DNA from: Bacteroidales bacterium
GTDB lineage: Bacteria > Bacteroidota > Bacteroidia > Bacteroidales > UBA1402
Length of the DNA: 42,185 nt
Assembly (NCBI GenBank): GCA_017446025.1
Contig: JAFSRR010000085.1
Location: forward strand, 1-42,185
Direction of reading: 5' to 3'
In this document: piece after piece, positions 17,600 through 25,127 of the stretch
How positions within the stretch are numbered: the stretch's first letter is position 1
Layout of the letters: every line of letters begins with the position of its first letter
Translations under genes and position numbers: made by a program
Notes under the pieces: model-generated
The model's database searches: none
What the model was told of the DNA's origin: nothing
The model's input: only the letters and a program-made list of their open reading frames with translations

Positions 17600-18565
17600 A
17601 TGATAGACCGCATCAGAAAGCCGATTGAGGCCGAATTCTCACAATTCCGTCAGGAGATGGTGTCTGCTTTTTCTTCCGATAATCAGATACTTTCCCTCGT
17701 GTCGGCCTATCTTTCGCAGTCGCAGGGCAAGCAGTTCCGTCCTATTTTCCTGTTGTTGTCGGCGGCCATTGCCGGCGGTGTGCGGCCAGCTTCTGTCACC
17801 ATGGCGGTGGCATTGGAGATGCTGCATACGGCCAGTTTGTTGCACGACGATGTGGTCGATGAGGCAAATGAGCGGCGTTCACGGCGTTCGGTCAATGCTG
17901 CCTGGGACAATAAAACCGCCATTCTATCGGGTGATTTTTACCTGTCCAAGGTCATTGCTTTGGTCGCTTCCACGGGCGACTGCCGCTTGGTGGAGCACCT
18001 GGCCCAAACAGGTCAGTCTTTGTCGGATGGCGAGCTTGTCCAGCTATCACATGCCGGCCGCCTGGACACCGACGAGTCGACATATTTCGACATTATCGGC
18101 AAAAAGACGGCCAGCATGTTCGGTTTTTCGGCGTATGCCGGAGCGTTGACCGCCGGCGCCGATGAAAAGACGGCCTCGTTGTTGAAACAATTCGGTGAAA
18201 ACCTGGGTCTTATTTTTCAGATCAAGGACGATATTTTCGACTACTTCGAAAGCTCTGAGGTGGGTAAGCCGGTAGGGGCCGACCTGCGCGAGGGCAAACT
18301 CACCCTGCCGCTGATTTATGCGTTGAAATCGCCTGTTTCTTCCGCTTCGCTGAGGAAGTTGTCGGCAAGGCTTACCGACTTGGGCCCTGACGAGATAAAA
18401 GAGGTATGCCGCTTGGTTGTCGAAGGCGGGGGCGTGGAATATGCCACAAGGAAAATGCAGGAAATCAAAGTCGGTGCCCTGGAGTTGTTGCAGCAATTTC
18501 CAGAGTCGGCCTATCGGCAGTCACTGGCGCTTTGCCTGGACTACGCCATGGATCGTCATCATTGA
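17600..18565 (+). CDS. Polyprenyl (octaprenyl-type) diphosphate synthase
   Basis: 321 residues from ATG 17600. The trans-isoprenyl synthase signatures are complete: GKQFRP (residues 43-48), the first Asp-rich motif LLHDDVVDEA (DDxxD at 83-87) and the second, QIKDDIFDYF (Asp 210, 211, 214). It condenses isopentenyl diphosphate onto an allylic starter to give a long all-trans chain, most likely the side chain of menaquinone. Chain length cannot be read with confidence. The frame is open for 537 bases upstream, but that part is the antisense of polA. The stop is 2 bases from the stop of the convergent MazG-like gene. Confidence 0.92.
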   Translation: MIDRIRKPIEAEFSQFRQEMVSAFSSDNQILSLVSAYLSQSQGKQFRPIFLLLSAAIAGGVRPASVTMAVALEMLHTASLLHDDVVDEANERRSRRSVNAAWDNKTAILSGDFYLSKVIALVASTGDCRLVEHLAQTGQSLSDGELVQLSHAGRLDTDESTYFDIIGKKTASMFGFSAYAGALTAGADEKTASLLKQFGENLGLIFQIKDDIFDYFESSEVGKPVGADLREGKLTLPLIYALKSPVSSASLRKLSARLTDLGPDEIKEVCRLVVEGGGVEYATRKMQEIKVGALELLQQFPESAYRQSLALCLDYAMDRHH

Positions 18566-18567
18566 AA

Positions 18568-18891
18568 TCAGCAGAGCTTGGGATTCTCAATATGCCGCTT
18601 GTTGTCACGGGCGGTTTTTTTCTGCAGGTTTTTTTCAAAGGCGGCCGTGAGGTCTGTCCCCGTTTGGTTGGCCAGACAGATCAACACCCAAAGTACATCG
18701 GCCAGTTCATCGCTCAAATCGGGTTTTTCCCCGCTTTTGAACGATTGTTCCCCGTATTGCCTGGCGATGATGCGGGCCACCTCGCCTACCTCTTCTGTGA
18801 GGATGGCCATATTGGTCAATTCATTGAAATACCTGACGCCATAGGTCTTGATCCATTCGTCCACCTTGGTCTGTGCTTCTTTCAGAGTCAT
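18568..18891 (-). CDS. MazG-like nucleotide pyrophosphohydrolase
   Basis: 107 residues, a single-domain MazG-fold protein. The metal-binding Glu/Asp pattern is visible as AILTEEVGEVARII and DLSDELADVLWVLI (ExxE...ExxD). Such enzymes hydrolyse (d)NTPs to NMP and pyrophosphate and are thought to clean the nucleotide pool; the exact substrate is unknown. It lies 2 bases after dtd and is the last gene of the mnmG-uvrC-dtd run. Confidence 0.88.
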   Translation of the reverse strand: MTLKEAQTKVDEWIKTYGVRYFNELTNMAILTEEVGEVARIIARQYGEQSFKSGEKPDLSDELADVLWVLICLANQTGTDLTAAFEKNLQKKTARDNKRHIENPKLC

Positions 18892-18893
18892 AG

Positions 18894-19349
18894 TCAGTAT
18901 GTTTTTTGCTTGCTATCCATCCAGATGGTCACCGGCCCGTCGTTTTCGAGCGTGACAAGCATGTCGGCACCGAAAACACCTTTTTGGCAGGGCTTGCCGT
19001 GCAACTCAGAGACTTTGTCACAGAATTGTCCGTAGAGTCGGTTCCCTGTTTCGGGTCGGGCAGCCCGGATAAAGGAGGGGCGGTTGCCTTTGGCTGTCTG
19101 CGCCATCAAGGTGAATTGGCTGACGACGAGGATTTCTCCGTCGATGTCTTCGACGGAGCGGTTCATCAGCCCCTTTTCATCGCCGAATATCCGCAGTTTT
19201 ACCAGTTTGGCGGCCAAATAACCGACATCTTCCTGCGTGTCGCCTTCTTCGACACCGGCCAAAACAAGCAGTCCCTGGCCGATGCTTGAGAAGATGCGAC
19301 CTTCGATGCCGACCGATGCCGATTTTACTCTTTGGATGAGGATTCTCAT
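18894..19349 (-). CDS. dtd: D-aminoacyl-tRNA deacylase
   Basis: 151 residues, the normal length. The two active-site signatures are present: VSQFTLMA (family SQxT motif) and NDGPVTIWMDS (family NxGPVT; the residue after Asn is Asp here). The enzyme removes D-amino acids wrongly attached to tRNA. Its start overlaps the end of uvrC by 4 bases (ATGA), indicating translational coupling. Confidence 0.96.
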   Translation of the reverse strand: MRILIQRVKSASVGIEGRIFSSIGQGLLVLAGVEEGDTQEDVGYLAAKLVKLRIFGDEKGLMNRSVEDIDGEILVVSQFTLMAQTAKGNRPSFIRAARPETGNRLYGQFCDKVSELHGKPCQKGVFGADMLVTLENDGPVTIWMDSKQKTY

Positions 19350-21217
19350 TGGGGATGGTTGTTATCGTGAAAGTAATCGTAGATAAGTCTTGCCTTGCTG
19401 TTGCCAACGACGGCCGCCAGTTCTTCCAAGGTAGCGTCTTTGATTATCCGGGTGCTTTTGAAGGTCAGCAGCAGTTTCTTTTTTGTCACCGGGCCGATGT
19501 CCTTGATTTCATCCAGCTCGGAGTGGATTTGTCCCTTGCTGCGAAGCTGGCGGTGGAAAGTGATGCCAAATCGGTGCGCCTCATCGCGCAATTGTTGGAT
19601 AAGCTTCAGACTTTCAGACTCTTTATCCAGATACAAGGGAATGGAATCGCCTGGGAAATAGATCTCTTCCAGTTTCTTGGCTATTCCGATGAGCTGGATG
19701 CTGTCTATTTGTTGCTGAAAATGTTGCCTTTCTTCTGCACTGTATTCTTTAAAGTCTTCTGTTTCAGTGATTTTACCCATTGTTTTGACAGCCGACGACA
19801 ATTGTCCCTTCCCTCCGTCCACGATGACCAGCTGCGGCAGCGGCTGGGCTTCTTTCATCAAGCGGCTGTAGCGTCGCTGCAGGATTTCTTCCATCGATGC
19901 AAAATCGTTGGCGCCCACCACGGTTTTGATTTTGAAGTGCCTGTAGTCTTTTTTCGAGGGTTTTGCTTTTTTGAATACCACGCAGGAGGCTACCGGGTTG
20001 GTTCCCTGTATGTTGGAGTTGTCGAAGCATTCGATGTGAAGGGGCAGTTCCTGCATATGCAAGTCTTTTTTCAGCTGCTGCATGATGCGGGTGGCCCGCT
20101 GGTCGGGATTGAGTTTTTCCTGCTGCTTGAGGATGTCGAGTTTGTATTGGCGGACGTTTCTTTCCGAGAGTTCCAGTATTCTTCGGGCATCGCCCCTTTT
20201 GGGCACAATAAAGTCGATCCCGTCCATTTGCATATTGGGCAGGAAAGGCACGATGATACTCTTGTTGGTGCTCTTGAAACGTTTTCTCATCTCGAAGATG
20301 CCGGAGGCCAGTATGTCCTCCCTTTCTTCCTCGATGTGTTTGCGGTATTCGAAGGTGTAGGCTTGTACGATGCAGCCCTGCCGGATGTTCAGGTAGTTGA
20401 TATAGGCGGCCTGTTCGTTTTCGTCGTAGGAATAGACATCGAATCTGTCCAGGCGGCTGTTGACGATATACGACTTGCTGCGGAATCCTTCGATCAGGGC
20501 CAGTTTTTCTTTGTACTCCTGGGCTTTTTCAAATTCCAGTCTTTCTGCATGTCGGGCAATTTTCCCCTGTAGTTCTGTTTCGATTCCTTTCAAATTGCCC
20601 TTCAGGATTTCCCGGATCTGGGCCACATCCTTTTCGTAGTCTTCCTGGCTTTGTGCTCCGATACAAGGCCCTTGGCACTGGTGCAGGTGGTAGTACAGGC
20701 AGACATTGTATTTCTTTTCCTGGATCATCTTTTCGTCCATCGCCAGGTTACAGCGCCGTAGCGGATAGATCTTTTTGATCAGGTCGAGCAGGGTATAGAC
20801 CATGGGCACCGAACTGTAGGGCCCGTAGTACTCCGAACCGTCGCGGATGATTTTGCGGGTCATGAATACCCTGGGGTAGTTCTCTTTTTTGATACAGATG
20901 CTCGGGTAGGTCTTGTCGTCTTTGAGCAGGATGTTGTAGCGGGGCTTGTACTGCTTGATCAGATTGTTTTCCAGCAGCAGGGCATCGGTTTCGTTTTCGA
21001 CCACCGTGTAGCGGATGTCCTTGATCTTCCTGACGAGGATACGTGTTTTGGGCGAGTCTTCGTGGTTTTTGTTGAAATAGGAATGAACCCTTCTTTTCAG
21101 GTTTTTGGCTTTGCCCACGTAGATGACAGCGCCATCTTCGTTGAAATACTGATACACTCCCGGTTTCTCCGGGATGCGGTCGAGTATTTCTTTGATATGT
21201 CGGTCGTCGGTCATCAT
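19346..21217 (-). CDS. uvrC: UvrABC excinuclease subunit C
   Basis: 623 residues from ATG 21217 (a second ATG at 21214 is equally possible). The GIY-YIG nuclease domain is at the N-terminus (KPGVYQYFNEDGAVIYVGKA, KNLKRRVHSYF). It is followed by a Cys-containing region (LYYHLHQCQGPCIG), the UVR motif (LEFEKAQEYKEKLALIEGF), the RNase-H-like endonuclease half (IECFDNSNIQGTNPVAS, LVIVDGGKGQLS) and a C-terminal helix-hairpin-helix (IKDIGPVTKKKLLLTF). With UvrA and UvrB it cuts DNA on both sides of bulky lesions. Upstream of the start is a 91-base spacer with parS-like sites. Confidence 0.97.
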   Translation of the reverse strand: MMTDDRHIKEILDRIPEKPGVYQYFNEDGAVIYVGKAKNLKRRVHSYFNKNHEDSPKTRILVRKIKDIRYTVVENETDALLLENNLIKQYKPRYNILLKDDKTYPSICIKKENYPRVFMTRKIIRDGSEYYGPYSSVPMVYTLLDLIKKIYPLRRCNLAMDEKMIQEKKYNVCLYYHLHQCQGPCIGAQSQEDYEKDVAQIREILKGNLKGIETELQGKIARHAERLEFEKAQEYKEKLALIEGFRSKSYIVNSRLDRFDVYSYDENEQAAYINYLNIRQGCIVQAYTFEYRKHIEEEREDILASGIFEMRKRFKSTNKSIIVPFLPNMQMDGIDFIVPKRGDARRILELSERNVRQYKLDILKQQEKLNPDQRATRIMQQLKKDLHMQELPLHIECFDNSNIQGTNPVASCVVFKKAKPSKKDYRHFKIKTVVGANDFASMEEILQRRYSRLMKEAQPLPQLVIVDGGKGQLSSAVKTMGKITETEDFKEYSAEERQHFQQQIDSIQLIGIAKKLEEIYFPGDSIPLYLDKESESLKLIQQLRDEAHRFGITFHRQLRSKGQIHSELDEIKDIGPVTKKKLLLTFKSTRIIKDATLEELAAVVGNSKARLIYDYFHDNNHPQ

Positions 21218-21226
21218 TATGCGTAT

Positions 21227-21242
21227 TGTTACACGTGGAACA
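21227..21242. promoter_or_regulatory. parS-like ParB-binding palindrome, best copy
   Basis: TGTTACACGTGGAACA is a near-perfect 16-base palindrome around CACGTG. It differs from the widely conserved parS TGTTTCACGTGAAACA at two positions, one of which is degenerate in known sites. It lies between uvrC and mnmG, about 8.4 kb from the candidate origin. Binding by ParB is inferred, and parA/parB are not in the window. Confidence 0.6.
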
Positions 21243-21268
21243 TTCTATGTAGTTTCGGGTGTTTTATT

Positions 21269-21299
21269 TGTTCCCCGGGAGATTGTTCCACGGGGAACA
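21269..21299. promoter_or_regulatory. Second parS-like palindrome with a half-matching neighbour
   Basis: TGTTCCACGGGGAACA (21284-21299) has perfect TGTTCC/GGAACA arms around a centre one base away from CACGTG. Just before it, at 21269-21282, TGTTCCCCGGGAGA matches the left half. These are degenerate parS-like sites within 60 bases of the best copy. They could alternatively be an operator. Confidence 0.4.
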
Positions 21300-21308
21300 T
21301 TTGCCCCT

Positions 21309-23183
21309 TTACCGCCCCAACAGCACCAGCAGCACACTGATGTCGCTGGGCGAAACGCCTGGTATCCGGCTGGCTTGCCCCAGGGTCTCGGGTTGTATCC
21401 GGTTGAGCTTTTGCCGGGCTTCGAACGACAGGGACTGTATCTGGCTGTAGTCGAATTTGCCGCTGATGCGGATATTGTCCAAACGTTGTATTTTGTCGGC
21501 CTGTTGCTGCTCCCTTTCGATATAGCCTTGGTATTTGATGCGGATTTCGGCCGCTTCGACGATTTCCTCCTGTCGGTTGGGCAATTTCTCCAGCCGGGTT
21601 CTCAGCGCCGGGATATGGGGACGGAGTTGCTCAATGCCCAACTGGGGCCGCAGGATGAGCGTGCTGAGCCGGGTGCCCTGTTCGAGCGGGGAGGTGCCCA
21701 ACTGCTCCAGCGCGGCATTGATGTAGCGTGCCTTGACAGGATAGCTCTGACAGAAGGCGATCAGCTCTTCGACGGCATTCTCCTTTTCTTTCCACAGCTC
21801 ATAGCGTTCGCGTGTGGCGAGTCCTGCCCGATACGATTTTTCGGTCAAGCGGGCATCGGCATCGTCCTGTCGGAGCAGGATGCGGTATTCGGCCCGGGAG
21901 GTGAACATGCGGTAGGGCTCATCCACGCCCTTGTTGATCAAATCGTCGATGAGCACCCCTATGTAGGATTCGTCTCGCGACAAGGTGAAGGGCTGGGCGT
22001 TGTGGCAGCGCAGGTGGGCGTTCATACCGGCGATGAGCCCCTGGCCGGCGGCTTCTTCGTAGCCGGTGGTGCCGTTGATCTGACCGGCAAAAAACAACCC
22101 TTCGATGCGTTTGGTCTCCAAAGTCGGCTTGAGCTGGGTCGGATCGAAATAATCGTATTCGATGGCATAGCCGGGGCGGTAGATCTGTACGTCTCTCAGG
22201 CAGGAAATCTTTTGCAATGCGGCCAACTGGGTCTGCAGGGGCAGGGAAGAGGAGAATCCGTTCAGATAGAATTCCTGGCTGTCCTCGCCTTCCGGCTCGA
22301 GAAAGAGTTGGTGACGGTCTTTGTCGGCAAAGTTGACGATTTTGGTTTCGATGCTCGGACAGTAGCGTGGGCCGATGCTCTTGATCTGTCCGTTGTAGAG
22401 CGGTGACTGGTCCAGATCGGCACGAAGTACATCGTGCACGTCCGTATTGGTATAGCAGATCCAGCAACTGCGCTGTTTGAGCGGGCGGGGTGAAAAATCC
22501 AGGTAGGAAAACTTGTGGAAATCGTTGTCGCCCGGTTGCTCTTCCATTTCATCGAAATGGACACTGCGTCCGTCGATGCGCACGGGCGTGCCCGTTTTCA
22601 TGCGGCCGGTGGTGAATCCCAGTTCCTTGAGCTGGTCGCTCAGGCCGAAAGAGGCCGGTTCGGCCAATCGTCCGCCCGGCAGTTGGGTGCGCCCGATGTG
22701 GATGAGCCCGTTCAGGAAAGTGCCGTTGGTCAAGACAACACAAGGGGCTTGAAAACAGACATTCATGGCGGTGACCACGCCCGTTACCCGACCATGTTCG
22801 ATGTTGAGGCTTTTGACGGTGTCTTGCCAGAGATACAGATTCTTGGTGTTTTCCAAGACTTTTCTCCAGGCCAGGATAAACTTCTGACGGTCGCTTTGGG
22901 AGCGAGGACTCCACATGGCCGGCCCTTTGGAGCGGTTCAGCATCCTGAATTGGATGGCCGTCTGGTCGGTGACGATGCCGGTATAGCCTCCAAGAGCATC
23001 TATTTCTCTGACAATCTGCCCTTTGGCTATTCCCCCAATGGCGGGGTTGCAGCTCATCTGGGCTATCTTGTTCATGTCCATGGTGATGAGCAGGGTCTGC
23101 GAGCCCATGTTGGCCGCTGCCGCGGCTGCCTCGCAGCCGGCATGCCCGGCCCCCACTACAATGACATCATAGGCAAATTTCAT
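21309..23183 (-). CDS. mnmG: tRNA uridine-5-carboxymethylaminomethyl modification enzyme MnmG (GidA)
   Basis: 624 residues, full length. The FAD-binding Rossmann motif VVGAGHAGCEAA is at the N-terminus, followed by MSCNPAIGGIAKGQIVREID, RMLNRSKGPAMWSPRSQSDR, GRMKTGTPVRIDGRSV, FFAGQINGTTGYEEAAGQG and FTSRAEYRILLRQDDAD, all MnmG hallmarks. With MnmE it modifies U34 of several tRNAs. It follows ybeY after 26 bases. In many bacteria this gene lies close to oriC and parAB, which fits the parS-like sites immediately downstream. Confidence 0.98.
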   Translation of the reverse strand: MKFAYDVIVVGAGHAGCEAAAAAANMGSQTLLITMDMNKIAQMSCNPAIGGIAKGQIVREIDALGGYTGIVTDQTAIQFRMLNRSKGPAMWSPRSQSDRQKFILAWRKVLENTKNLYLWQDTVKSLNIEHGRVTGVVTAMNVCFQAPCVVLTNGTFLNGLIHIGRTQLPGGRLAEPASFGLSDQLKELGFTTGRMKTGTPVRIDGRSVHFDEMEEQPGDNDFHKFSYLDFSPRPLKQRSCWICYTNTDVHDVLRADLDQSPLYNGQIKSIGPRYCPSIETKIVNFADKDRHQLFLEPEGEDSQEFYLNGFSSSLPLQTQLAALQKISCLRDVQIYRPGYAIEYDYFDPTQLKPTLETKRIEGLFFAGQINGTTGYEEAAGQGLIAGMNAHLRCHNAQPFTLSRDESYIGVLIDDLINKGVDEPYRMFTSRAEYRILLRQDDADARLTEKSYRAGLATRERYELWKEKENAVEELIAFCQSYPVKARYINAALEQLGTSPLEQGTRLSTLILRPQLGIEQLRPHIPALRTRLEKLPNRQEEIVEAAEIRIKYQGYIEREQQQADKIQRLDNIRISGKFDYSQIQSLSFEARQKLNRIQPETLGQASRIPGVSPSDISVLLVLLGR

Positions 23184-23209
23184 AGATTATATTGATTATC
23201 AGAGAGTTC

Positions 23210-23620
23210 TTATAATAAATCCAATGCTTTCCGTTCTTCTTCCCGCATCCGTGCGGCATCGTCGTCCTGCTTGTCCTTGAGGCCGCAGAGATGCAATACC
23301 CCGTGGACCAATACCCGGTGCAATTCCTCATCGTAAGAGGTATGCATCATCTCGGCGTTGGAGGCCACGGTCTCCAGGCTGATAAACAGGTCGCCCGCAA
23401 TGCGTTGGTCTTTGGTTTCGTCGAAGGTGATGATATCGGTATAATAGTCATGGCCGAGGTACTGACGGTTTACTTCCAGGATTTTCCTGTCGGAGCAGAA
23501 GATATAGTTGATATCTCCCAGTTGCCGCTTGTGCTGGGCGGCCACCCGGCGCAGCCATTGGGTGATGCGGGCGGTATCCAGCGAGGGCATGTCGATATCT
23601 TCGTTGTAAAAGCGTACCAT
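23210..23620 (-). CDS. ybeY: Endoribonuclease / rRNA maturation factor YbeY
   Basis: 136 residues from ATG 23620, whose A is shared with the TGA of the preceding gene (TGATG). That start gives MVRFYNEDIDMPSLD, as expected for the family. Core motifs are CSDRKILEVNRQYLGHDYYT, DIITFDE, GDLFIS and HRVLVHGVLHLCGLKD. The usual zinc motif is HGxLHLxGxDH; here the third His position is occupied by Asp and followed by Lys. YbeY acts in 16S rRNA 3' maturation and ribosome quality control. Confidence 0.95.
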   Translation of the reverse strand: MVRFYNEDIDMPSLDTARITQWLRRVAAQHKRQLGDINYIFCSDRKILEVNRQYLGHDYYTDIITFDETKDQRIAGDLFISLETVASNAEMMHTSYDEELHRVLVHGVLHLCGLKDKQDDDAARMREEERKALDLL

Positions 23621-24855
23621 CAGGCAAAGAACATGTAGGCAATGAAAATGGCGGCGAGTATGCCGGCCAGATCGGCCAACAGACCGGCGGTGACAGCATA
23701 GCGGGTGTGTTTGATGCCTACCGATCCGAAATAGAGTGCGATAATGTAGAATGTAGTGTCGGTGGCACCCTGGAACATGCACGACAGCCGGCCGGCAAAG
23801 GAGTCAGGCCCCAGACTGCGCATGGTCTCCACCATCATGGCCCGGGCGCCGCTGCCGCTCAACGGCTTCATAAAGGCTGTGGGCAGGGCTTCGACAAACT
23901 GTGTGTCGAGATGGCAGGCCTTGAAGCACCAGGCGATGCCGTCCATCAACAGGTCCATGGCTCCGGAAGCTCTGAAAACCCCGATTCCAACGAGCATTCC
24001 TACCAGGTAGGGTATGATCTTGATCGAAGTTTCAAAACCGCCTTTTGCGCCATCGATGAAAGCTTCATAGACGTTTATCTTCTTGTACAGGCCGCCGGCC
24101 ATAAAGGCCACGATGACGGTCAGCAGCAAGCCGTTGCTCAAGATGGCCGAAACCCGGCTCATGCTGTCCTTGTCCATACAGCTGAACCAGAACACCAGAC
24201 CGGCGATGATCAGCGAAATGCCGCCCAGCCAGCCGACCACGGTCTTGTTCCACAGGCTGAGCCGCTGGCGCAACCCTACATAGAGAATGGCAGTCAGGGT
24301 GGAAATGAAGGTGGCGATGATGATCGGGATGAACACATCGGTCGGATTGGCGGCTCCCAGGATGGCCCGTTGGGCGATGACCGACAAAGGGATGATGGTG
24401 ATGCTCGAGGTGTTCAGCGCCAGGAACATGATCTGGGCGTTGGAAGCGGTTTCCTTTTTCGTGTTCAGCTCCTGCAGGCTCTGCATGGCTTTCAACCCCA
24501 TGGGAGTGGCGGCATTGTCCAATCCCAACATGTTGGCCGAAAAGTTCATCACCAGCTCGCCGTTGACGGGGTGGTTTTTGGGCACTTCGGGAAAGAGTTT
24601 TTCAAAGAAAGGCCCCACGATCCGGGCCAGGAAACGAACGGCCCCGGCCCTTTCTCCTATTTTCATGAAGCCCATCCACAGGGTCATGATGCCCACCAGG
24701 GGCAGACAAATGTCCATGACCGAGAACTTGGCCATGTCGAAGCTGCTGTTGATGATCCGTTCGAATACCTGGGCGTCACCCAGCAGGAAATATTCTATCA
24801 GCGCCACCACAAAGGCCACTACAAAGAACCCGACCCAAATATAGTTCAGTGCCAT
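23620..24855 (-). CDS. Fused SpmA/SpmB-type nucleoside-recognition membrane protein
   Basis: 411 residues from ATG 24855 (MALNYIWVGFF); the frame is open to 24927, but the extra residues run through the promoter. Two nucleoside-recognition (gate) domains are joined. The first half has GLDNAATPMGLKAMQSLQEL and LNTSSITIIPLSVIAQRA (SpmA-like). The second half has PYLVGMLVGIGVFRASGAMD, MKPLSGSGARAMMVETM and MFQGATDTTFYIIALYFGSV (SpmB-like). In spore formers SpmA and SpmB are separate proteins needed for spore dehydration. The role in non-sporulating Bacteroidota is unknown; transport of a small molecule is plausible. The stop overlaps the ybeY start. Confidence 0.88.
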   Translation of the reverse strand: MALNYIWVGFFVVAFVVALIEYFLLGDAQVFERIINSSFDMAKFSVMDICLPLVGIMTLWMGFMKIGERAGAVRFLARIVGPFFEKLFPEVPKNHPVNGELVMNFSANMLGLDNAATPMGLKAMQSLQELNTKKETASNAQIMFLALNTSSITIIPLSVIAQRAILGAANPTDVFIPIIIATFISTLTAILYVGLRQRLSLWNKTVVGWLGGISLIIAGLVFWFSCMDKDSMSRVSAILSNGLLLTVIVAFMAGGLYKKINVYEAFIDGAKGGFETSIKIIPYLVGMLVGIGVFRASGAMDLLMDGIAWCFKACHLDTQFVEALPTAFMKPLSGSGARAMMVETMRSLGPDSFAGRLSCMFQGATDTTFYIIALYFGSVGIKHTRYAVTAGLLADLAGILAAIFIAYMFFA

Positions 24856-24879
24856 ATATGTGCTTATTTTTTTTGTGCA

Positions 24880-24911
24880 CAAAAATAATGTATGCCGAAG
24901 CCAATCGCAAA
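24880..24911 (-). promoter_or_regulatory. Promoter of the spmAB-ybeY-mnmG operon
   Basis: On the minus strand TTTG at 24911-24908, 20 bases, then TATTTTTG at 24887-24880 fit the Bacteroidota consensus exactly. This supports the start at 24855. Confidence 0.65.
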
Positions 24912-24924
24912 TTTTTTGCGATTG
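24902..24924. repeat. Perfect 10-base inverted repeat over the spmAB -33 element
   Basis: CAATCGCAAA (24902-24911), TTT, TTTGCGATTG (24915-24924) form a perfect inverted repeat with a 3-base centre. Its left arm contains the complement of the -33 TTTG of the spmAB promoter, so an operator is more likely than a terminator, though either could be read. Confidence 0.55.
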
Positions 24925-25023
24925 CATGGCTTTCCGACGGCGTCCGTGCGTGGTATGCTTTGGAAAGGAGTGTATTCAGAGCCTAAAACAATTTAAAACC
25001 GGCCGAAGGCTGAAATATCTCGT

Positions 25024-25031
25024 TATATTTG
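25024..25031 (+). promoter_or_regulatory. Likely -7 element for the PL1 pectate lyase gene
   Basis: TATATTTG matches TAnnTTTG exactly, 96 bases before ATG 25128. No TTTG stands at 19-22 bases upstream, so the gene may depend on an activator or another sigma factor. The 272-base spacer 24856-25127 otherwise shows only the spmAB promoter and the inverted repeat. Confidence 0.4.
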
Positions 25032-25127
25032 CAACAGATTCGTAAAACTTTTGGTACAGGATAAACCAAATGCCGACTCTCAAGTCTAATTCAAGCGTGA
25101 CTTTGGAACAACCTTTATAATTGTAAT

